From: an archaeon | GTDB lineage: Archaea > Thermoplasmatota > Thermoplasmata > Methanomassiliicoccales > Methanomethylophilaceae | Length of the DNA: 7,303 nucleotides | Direction of reading: 5' to 3' | Assembly: GCA_024399225.1 (NCBI GenBank) | Contig: JAKSHV010000047.1 | Location: forward strand, 1 to 7,303 | Part shown: positions 1 through 3,949 of the stretch, one piece after another | Layout: each line of letters begins with the position of its first letter | How positions within the stretch are numbered: the stretch's first letter is position 1 | Position numbers and translations under genes: made by a program | The notes under the pieces: generated by a model | Database searches by the model: none | What the model was told of the DNA's origin: nothing | What the model saw: the letters and a program-made list of their open reading frames with translations, nothing else

Positions 1-2
1 TG

Positions 3-92
3 CCCTACCTGATCTATCCCTTCGCACTTCTGGTGTGCATGATCATCGCCATCGCGATACACCCGAGGTATGACAGCGTAAGGTCAAACTAA
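3..92 (+). CDS. C-terminal end of an unidentified membrane protein (partial)
   Basis: The frame beginning at base 3 is open from the window edge to a TAA at 90-92 and encodes 29 residues. About the first 19 are strongly hydrophobic (PYLIYPFALLVCMIIAIAI) and are followed by a short charged tail (HPRYDSVRSN). This looks like a last transmembrane helix with a short polar, probably cytoplasmic, C-terminus. The stop lies 6 bp from the end of the convergent MATE gene, a typical tail-to-tail arrangement, and the AT-rich bases around 90-99 may serve as a shared terminator. Too little is visible to name a family. The open stretch is short, so chance cannot be excluded, but the hydrophobic segment and clean convergent spacing favour a real gene. 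Confidence 0.55.
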   Translation, partial: PYLIYPFALLVCMIIAIAIHPRYDSVRSN

Positions 93-98
93 TTATTT

Positions 99-1454
99 TC
101 AAGCGGAGGGGGACATCTCCCTCTCCGTCCTTTTGCTTGTTAAGAATGTGAGAACGCACATGCTGGTCATCCCCACGAAGTGTCCGCAGATAAGTGCCAG
201 ACCTATCTCATCCAGAGTGTGGGAAGATGCGATCCAGAAGAACGTGATGAGGACGATGTTCCTCCATACGGCCATGGCTACGGAGTAGTTCGGATGCTTC
301 ACTGCCTGTAGGTATCCGGAACAGATGGGGTTGAACGAGAAGAGAGGCATGTACAGACACATGAAGGAAAGCAGGTGCACCATCTCAGGGCGGAACGCCG
401 ACATGTCGTCGGAGTAGGTGAAAATGTACAACAGCTGTTCCGGGAACAGCTCGAGGACCAGCAGCAATGCGGTGACGAGACCTATTCCGAGAAGCAGGGC
501 ATACATGAATGAGCGGTTCAGACGCTTCAGATCCCTCTGGCCGTATGCGGATGAGGCCACAGGGACCAAAGCGGATCCCACGGCCATGGCTGGCACCGTC
601 ATGAGGATAATCAGGCCGTCCACGGTGGAGAACACGGTAAGTCCGTCGGTTCCGGCACAGACGATGACGAGGTAGTTCAGAACGGCATCCATTCCGTACA
701 GGACCAGATATTCCATCATTTGGGGGATTCCCGCAGCCATGACTGCGGAGGACTGTTCCCTGTTCCACCTAAGGTCAGAACGTTCGAATTCTAGGTATGT
801 GCGTCTTCCAGAAAGGAAAACGATTCCCAGAATGAGGGATATCGTCGTGGCGGTGACGGTTGCAAGGGAAGCTCCCATGATGCCCATTCCGAGTGTGTAG
901 ATAAAGATCGGATCGAGGACTATATTAGATGTGGCGAGAGTCACCATCATGGCGGTGGAAAGACTGGATGCACCCTGTCCGTTCAGGATACCTCCGACAG
1001 CTCCGTTTAGGATTATCAGTACCACTGCGATGGAGTACACGGACATGTATGAGGTGGACTCGGAGATGACATCTCCCGCACCTATTGCAGACAGGAGAAA
1101 AGGCTGTGAAAGGAACAGTATCGGAGTAAGTGCCAGACCTAGGATTCCTGCAAGGATTGCGGTCTGAACACAACTGCCTGAAGCATCCCTGTCGGAGCCT
1201 GCTCCTATGTATCTCGATATCACAGCAGAGGCACCTACTCCGAGTCCTGCACCGAGCCCCACCAGGACGTTGTAGATAGGTCTTACAACTGCAACGGCCG
1301 CAAGGGTGTCCGAACCCATTCCGGAACACCATGCACGGTCCACGATGGTGTTTATCTCCGCCACGAAGAGTGCGACCATGATCGGTACCGACATAGCGAG
1401 GATGGCCTTCTTCGGATCACCGAGAAGGATATCGACACTCTTGTTGGCGGACAT
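99..1454 (-). CDS. MATE-family multidrug/cation efflux transporter
   Basis: This is a 451-residue polytopic inner-membrane protein, a normal length for the MATE (multidrug and toxic compound extrusion) family, which exports cationic or hydrophobic compounds using a Na+ or H+ gradient. The N-terminal repeat begins with LLGDP at 10-14 and continues through IVDRAW (37-42), DTLAAVAVVRPI (49-60) and SRYIGAGSDRDA (80-91), all matching the family pattern. The hallmark NIVLDPIFIYTLGMGIMGAS lies at 177-196. A second homologous half follows from about residue 235, with VPAMAVGSALVPVASSAYGQ at 287-306. The substrate cannot be read from sequence. The gene lies 43 bp downstream of dapB on the same strand. 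No Shine-Dalgarno sequence or TATA box is visible just before its ATG, so it probably depends on read-through from dapB across a hairpin. It ends with TGA. Confidence 0.93.
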   Translation of the reverse strand: MSANKSVDILLGDPKKAILAMSVPIMVALFVAEINTIVDRAWCSGMGSDTLAAVAVVRPIYNVLVGLGAGLGVGASAVISRYIGAGSDRDASGSCVQTAILAGILGLALTPILFLSQPFLLSAIGAGDVISESTSYMSVYSIAVVLIILNGAVGGILNGQGASSLSTAMMVTLATSNIVLDPIFIYTLGMGIMGASLATVTATTISLILGIVFLSGRRTYLEFERSDLRWNREQSSAVMAAGIPQMMEYLVLYGMDAVLNYLVIVCAGTDGLTVFSTVDGLIILMTVPAMAVGSALVPVASSAYGQRDLKRLNRSFMYALLLGIGLVTALLLVLELFPEQLLYIFTYSDDMSAFRPEMVHLLSFMCLYMPLFSFNPICSGYLQAVKHPNYSVAMAVWRNIVLITFFWIASSHTLDEIGLALICGHFVGMTSMCVLTFLTSKRTEREMSPSA

Positions 1455-1463
1455 GTGATTTGG

Positions 1464-1488
1464 AAAAAGTAATGGGGGCCGAGCCCCC
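1464..1488 (-). terminator. GC hairpin plus T-run between dapB and the MATE gene
   Basis: Read on the minus strand, 10 bases past the dapB stop codon there is a perfect 6-bp stem, GGGGGC (1488-1483) pairing with GCCCCC (1479-1474), around a 3-base loop. It is followed by ATTAC and a run of five T (1468-1464). This resembles an intrinsic terminator. Archaeal termination mainly needs the T-run, so the stem may instead stabilise the dapB transcript end. Because the MATE gene lies just beyond with no promoter of its own visible, the element probably lowers rather than abolishes downstream expression. Confidence 0.55.
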
Positions 1489-1497
1489 GAATGAGTT

Positions 1498-2298
1498 TCA
1501 GGCGAGGACGTCGGTCATGGAGTAGATCTTACCCTTGTTCTGGGAGCAGACCCACTTTGCTGCGAGGACGGCACCTGCGATGAAGACTTCCCTGGAGTGT
1601 GCCTGGTGCTTGATCTCGATCCTCTCGCAGTTTCCGATGAACATGGCGGTGTGGTCACCGACGATGTCTCCTCCGCGGACTGCGTGGATTCCGATCTCCT
1701 TTCCGCGGGGGCAGAGTCCCTCACGTCCGTAGACGAACTCCTTTCCACCGAGTGCCTCGCTGATCGCTTCGGCGGTGGAGAGTGCGGTTCCGCTGGGTGC
1801 ATCCTTCTTCTGGTTGTGGTGGGCCTCGATGATCTCGACATCGTAGTCGAGTCCGAGGTTCTTGGCCGCCTCCCTGCAGAGTTTAATGAAGATTCCGACT
1901 CCGATGGAGTAGTTGGTGGACTGGACTGCTGCGACGTTGTTGTCTGCGACGGCCTTGGAGATGTCTGCCATGATCTCGGGGGTGAGACCGGTGGTTCCGA
2001 TGATGAGGTTGACTCCGGCTGCTGCGGCGACGGGTGCGTTGACCGCGGTTGCCTTTGCGATGGTGAAGTCGAGGAGGACGTCGACCTTTGCCTCTTTGAG
2101 GACGGTGGCGAGATCCTTTGCGTCGGATACGGGTACTCCGATCTTTCCGATTCCTGCGACCTCTCCGATGTCCTCTCCGACCCTGACGAGGTCGAATGCG
2201 GCTGCCACGGTGATGCCTTCGGTGGACATGATCTTACGGACGATTCCGGTACCCATCCTTCCGCATGCTCCTACAAGTGCTGCTCTGATGTCTGCCAT
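1498..2298 (-). CDS. dapB: 4-hydroxy-tetrahydrodipicolinate reductase
   Basis: This cytoplasmic enzyme reduces the dapA product to tetrahydrodipicolinate with NAD(P)H in lysine/diaminopimelate synthesis. From the ATG at 2298 it is 266 residues, the usual DapB length. The Rossmann nucleotide-binding loop GACGRMG is at 10-16, VGEDIGEVAGIGKIGVPV at about 40-57, DFT at 77-79 and GTTG at 101-104. The DapB signature EIIEAHHNQKKDAPSGTAL is at 155-173; the His at 160 and Lys at 164 align with the catalytic pair of the E. coli enzyme. RGGDIVGDHTAMF follows at 208-220. The loop usually reading ANFSVGV or similar is STNYSIGV (127-134). The frame stays open up to an ATG at 2343, but the TATA box at 2326-2334 lies inside that extension, so the internal start is preferred. 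Initiation would be on a very short leader. No dapA or other lysine gene is visible in the window. Confidence 0.96.
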   Translation of the reverse strand: MADIRAALVGACGRMGTGIVRKIMSTEGITVAAAFDLVRVGEDIGEVAGIGKIGVPVSDAKDLATVLKEAKVDVLLDFTIAKATAVNAPVAAAAGVNLIIGTTGLTPEIMADISKAVADNNVAAVQSTNYSIGVGIFIKLCREAAKNLGLDYDVEIIEAHHNQKKDAPSGTALSTAEAISEALGGKEFVYGREGLCPRGKEIGIHAVRGGDIVGDHTAMFIGNCERIEIKHQAHSREVFIAGAVLAAKWVCSQNKGKIYSMTDVLA

Positions 2299-2325
2299 AA
2301 TATCTGCCTGTCCATTATTGAAACC

Positions 2326-2334
2326 GTATATAAG
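2326..2334 (-). promoter_or_regulatory. TATA box of dapB
   Basis: The minus strand reads CTTATATAC here, a near-consensus archaeal TATA box. Transcription normally starts about 25 bases downstream, near 2304, which leaves roughly 5 bases before the ATG at 2298. This nearly leaderless arrangement supports that start and argues against the upstream in-frame ATG at 2343, which would lie ahead of the promoter. It likely drives dapB and, by read-through, the MATE gene. Confidence 0.7.
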
Positions 2335-2345
2335 CGTGGTCACGC
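2334..2345. promoter_or_regulatory. 12-bp palindrome abutting the dapB TATA box
   Basis: GCGTG-GT-CACGC is an inverted repeat with two perfect 5-bp arms and a 2-bp centre. Its left edge shares one base with the dapB TATA box, and it covers the position where TFB would contact the BRE. A protein bound here would be expected to block preinitiation complex assembly on dapB, so it is a candidate repressor operator. The binding protein is unknown; the divergently encoded TetR-like regulator is one possibility. Confidence 0.4.
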
Positions 2346-2349
2346 GCGA

Positions 2350-2357
2350 CTATATTG
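2350..2357 (+). promoter_or_regulatory. Weak TATA-like element facing right
   Basis: CTATATTG on the plus strand partly matches the archaeal TATA consensus. A start about 25 bases downstream, near 2379, would fall just before the Shine-Dalgarno sequence of the small ORF at 2399. The match is imperfect and no clear BRE precedes it, so this is tentative. Confidence 0.25.
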
Positions 2358-2389
2358 TAGTGATTGTGGGCACTGAGTAAACCGCGGAG

Positions 2390-2417
2390 GTAAAACAGAT
2401 GATGCCAATCGTTTTAC
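2390..2417. repeat. Inverted repeat spanning the small-ORF start
   Basis: GTAAAAC (2390-2396) and GTTTTAC (2411-2417) are perfect 7-bp inverted arms separated by 14 bases. As DNA this could be an operator between the divergent dapB and regulator promoters. As RNA it would form a weak AT-rich stem holding the last base of the GGAGG motif in one arm, with the two consecutive ATG codons in the loop, which could affect translation of the small ORF. Confidence 0.35.
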
Positions 2418-2509
2418 TAACCGTTGAAAATGTCAAAAACGCTTGGGTGACTTTTATAAACAATGAAGTCAGTCTACAATTTGTCTACTGCAGAAGTCTC
2501 CTGAATTGA
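2399..2509 (+). CDS. Possible 36-residue small ORF with full Shine-Dalgarno
   Basis: ATG-ATG at 2399 opens a frame of 36 codons ending in TGA at 2507-2509. It is preceded by a perfect GGAGG at 2386-2390 with 8 bases of spacing, the best ribosome-binding match in the window; the regulator gene downstream uses GGAG with the same spacing. The product starts MMPIVLLTVENVKNAWVTFI and ends FVYCRSLLN, has a mildly hydrophobic start, and matches no family I recognise. The regulator's TATA box (2452-2460) lies inside this frame, so a transcript from that promoter would lack its start. It could be a small protein or leader peptide, or chance, since 36 codons is short. Confidence 0.33.
   Translation: MMPIVLLTVENVKNAWVTFINNEVSLQFVYCRSLLN
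2452..2460 (+). promoter_or_regulatory. TATA box of the TetR-like regulator gene
   Basis: TTTTATAAA on the plus strand is a good archaeal TATA box. The predicted transcription start is near 2482, giving an approximately 80-base leader before the ATG at 2563. That is long compared with the near-leaderless genes on either side, so the leader may carry a regulatory element such as the inverted repeat at 2508-2523. Confidence 0.55.
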
Positions 2510-2523
2510 CCGAAATGACGGTC
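2508..2523 (+). repeat. Inverted repeat in the regulator leader
   Basis: GACCG (2508-2512) and CGGTC (2519-2523) form perfect 5-bp arms around AAATGA. It lies about 40 bases before the regulator start codon and within its predicted leader. It could be an autoregulatory operator for the TetR-like protein, since TetR-family operators are usually short palindromes near their own gene, or a small RNA hairpin. No second copy was found in the window. Confidence 0.3.
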
Positions 2524-2562
2524 CGGGAGTGCAGAACGACTAAAAAAGCCGGAGAGAATTAA

Positions 2563-3138
2563 ATGGCAACAACAAACGCAAACTCCTATCAGCTTACCGA
2601 GGCAGTGCTCAGCGTTTTTGCTGAGAAGCCCATTGCCGAGATCACCCTTTCAGACATCGCCGCAGAATCAGGAATTTCCACTCTGGCACTTCGTCTGAAG
2701 TACGGTTCCGTGGAGAAGATCATCGAGAACGTGGCCATCGACTGTTTCGAGACCGTCTTCTCTGTCCTCCATGAGTCGGTACGTGCTGGAAAGAGGACCG
2801 AGGAATGTTGGCTGGACTTCCGCGATGTCGTTGTGGACAACCCTGAGATGGTGCTGTTCTACGAGGCATTCCGCACCACCTACAACAGGGGATTCGAGCA
2901 GCTCGAGGAGTGCGAAGAATGTGCCAGGCACCTATTCCCCGCAGCAAGCGATCTTTCCTTCCTGTGGTATCACTTCATTTTCGATGCGAAGAAGTCCGCA
3001 CTGAAGGTTCTCAGTAAGATGAGGGAGCACGGTATCTCCAAGGAAGAGGCATCTATCTCCGTTGCAGTGCCCAATCTCAACCTGACCTCAATGAGGCCCA
3101 GCATCGTGGGATTCGACAAGCTCTGCGCTGCTTTCTGA
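2563..3138 (+). CDS. TetR/AcrR-like transcriptional regulator
   Basis: This 191-residue protein has the size and N-terminal pattern of one-component TetR-family repressors, which dimerise and release DNA on binding a ligand. Residues 12-60 fit the TetR helix-turn-helix: a first helix TEAVLSVFAEKPI, then TLSDIAAESGIST at 28-40 as the helix-turn-helix core. ALRLKYGSVEKII at 42-54 corresponds to the family's LYxYFxSKExL segment, though it is degenerate. Residues 61-191 are mainly predicted helical and have no recognised ligand-domain family. CEECARH at 117-123 gives a C-x2-C-x2-H cluster that might bind metal or sense redox state. The start is supported by GGAG at 2551-2554. It is divergent from dapB and ends with TGA. 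It could regulate itself, dapB-MATE, or the membrane/surface operon downstream. The family assignment is moderately sure; the target is unknown. Confidence 0.72.
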   Translation: MATTNANSYQLTEAVLSVFAEKPIAEITLSDIAAESGISTLALRLKYGSVEKIIENVAIDCFETVFSVLHESVRAGKRTEECWLDFRDVVVDNPEMVLFYEAFRTTYNRGFEQLEECEECARHLFPAASDLSFLWYHFIFDAKKSALKVLSKMREHGISKEEASISVAVPNLNLTSMRPSIVGFDKLCAAF

Positions 3139-3219
3139 TCCCGGTCTCCGGCATACCGATCCCGGCCGGAAATCTCCCGTATGGCACATAGCCACAATGC
3201 TGTACCGGAGGTTTTCGGC

Positions 3220-3235
3220 TTACCTAAATAGGTAA
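3220..3235. promoter_or_regulatory. 16-bp near-perfect palindrome, candidate operator
   Basis: TTACCTAAATAGGTAA has two 7-bp perfect arms (3220-3226 and 3229-3235) around a 2-base AA centre. It lies 82 bp past the regulator stop and 164 bp before the next gene. Its size and symmetry are those of a dimeric winged-helix or TetR-type binding site. It is A/T-rich with a small stem and no T-run directly after it, so an operator is more likely than a terminator. Confidence 0.45.
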
Positions 3236-3243
3236 TTCCAATT

Positions 3244-3270
3244 AAGTTACAACTTGTCAAAATACGACAA
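3244..3270. repeat. Two overlapping inverted repeats
   Basis: AAGTT-AC-AACTT occupies 3244-3255 as a 5-2-5 palindrome. TTGTC (3254-3258) and GACAA (3266-3270) form a second inverted pair with a 7-base spacer. The two overlap by two bases. Short AT-rich palindromes arise by chance, but these lie beside the stronger palindrome at 3220-3235, followed by three GTAC tetramers at 3276, 3284 and 3294, suggesting a protein-binding region upstream of the surface-protein operon. Confidence 0.3.
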
Positions 3271-3327
3271 AAAGCGTACAACAGTACCGATAAGTACCAA
3301 TTTTTAGGAAAACTATCGATTTTTTAC

Positions 3328-3350
3328 CAGTTGGATATATTGATTAACTG
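3328..3350. repeat. Inverted repeat CAGTT-N13-AACTG upstream of the membrane operon
   Basis: Perfect 5-bp arms at 3328-3332 and 3346-3350 flank an AT-rich 13-base spacer containing GATATATT. It lies about 20 bp upstream of the predicted TATA box at 3370-3378, a common position for an archaeal activator site. The rest of the 3139-3398 gap is AT-rich, with T-runs at 3301-3305 and 3320-3325 that may terminate the upstream regulator transcript; I see no convincing gene in it. Confidence 0.28.
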
Positions 3351-3369
3351 TGCTTTTCGCTATATTAAT

Positions 3370-3378
3370 AAATATAAT
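3370..3378 (+). promoter_or_regulatory. TATA box of the membrane/surface-protein operon
   Basis: AAATATAAT is centred near 3374, about 25 bp upstream of the GTG at 3399, the spacing expected if transcription starts at the start codon itself. A second TATA-like string, CTATATTA at 3360-3367, would give a leader of about 10 bases. Either way the gene would be leaderless or nearly so, which fits the absence of a Shine-Dalgarno sequence before the GTG. Confidence 0.55.
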
Positions 3379-3398
3379 AAGTCAAGTCAAGCCTTTTC

Positions 3399-3938
3399 GT
3401 GGCTAGCAAAGCAAAACTGAACAAGTTCAGCGGACGTTATGACTCGTTCCTGTCCGACGCTTCCAATGAAGAGATCGTTTCGATATCCAAAGAGCTCACC
3501 GATGAGATGGCCTCACAGGTCAGACTCGTGAACAATTCTGGAATCGCACTCATTGGCATCTCCCTTTTCCTGATGTCTATGTCGATCCTTCTTTTCTCCA
3601 CTTCGACAAGCACTTTCTCCGGCACTTCCAGGTCCATCATCCTCGTTCTGAGGGTCCTCGCCCTTGCCCTTATGTGCGTGTCCGCGGCGATGGGAGCAAT
3701 GGCCGTAGTCAAGTCTGTCAACGCATCCTCCGTGTCCACCATGTTCTGGCGCAACGTGCGCGAGACCGCGGATGACGAGAAGGTGTACGAGCAGATGATG
3801 GCGATAAGGTCCCTGAATTTCCTGATCAGCGCATCTAAAAACAACCTGAAATCCTCCGTCATGTACCTCATCGTCGGCGGTATCTGCGTGGGACTCGCCT
3901 ATCTCTACGAGCTCCTCCTCGCTGCAGGTTACATCTGA
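3399..3938 (+). CDS. Hypothetical three-helix membrane protein
   Basis: This 179-residue protein belongs to no family I recognise. Residues 1-46 are polar and probably helical. Transmembrane segments are predicted at about 48-66 (IALIGISLFLMSMSILL), 79-104 and 153-176. A charged segment at 105-152, containing RETADDEKVYEQMM, lies between helices two and three and is likely helical. There is no signal peptide. Three membrane spans would place the two ends on opposite sides. The GTG start is chosen because the frame has no nearby upstream ATG and a TATA box lies about 26 bp ahead, implying a leaderless transcript. Its TGA is only 11 bp before the giant surface-protein gene, so the two are very likely co-transcribed. 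It may assist export, anchoring or assembly of that protein, but this rests on context alone. Confidence 0.8.
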   Translation: MASKAKLNKFSGRYDSFLSDASNEEIVSISKELTDEMASQVRLVNNSGIALIGISLFLMSMSILLFSTSTSTFSGTSRSIILVLRVLALALMCVSAAMGAMAVVKSVNASSVSTMFWRNVRETADDEKVYEQMMAIRSLNFLISASKNNLKSSVMYLIVGGICVGLAYLYELLLAAGYI

Positions 3939-3949
3939 ACGGTGGTAAA

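Noticed and set aside
1597..2376. 259-codon open frame antisense to dapB
   Set aside because: Its product is rich in D, G, C, S and V, as expected from reading the opposite strand of a GC-ending-codon gene; dapB motifs on the other strand are unambiguous.
3141..3170. GC-rich inverted segment (TCCGGC at 3147-3152, GCCGGA at 3165-3170) as a terminator of the regulator gene
   Set aside because: Six-bp stem with a 12-base loop and no T-run directly after it; not distinctive enough to call.
3181..3231. 16-codon ORF MAHSHNAVPEVFGLPK ending in TAG
   Set aside because: No ribosome-binding site or promoter and too short. Reading through the TAG as pyrrolysine has no support here.
2970..3281. 103-codon minus-strand frame over the regulator end and following gap
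   Set aside because: Mostly the shadow of the TetR-like gene; no TATA box or ribosome site at its start and no recognisable domain.
3399..3938. SLATT-type (defence-associated membrane effector) identity for the three-helix protein
   Set aside because: Two helices followed by a charged helix are reminiscent, but a third transmembrane helix at the C-terminus and the lack of a nearby nucleotide-signalling or SLOG gene do not fit.
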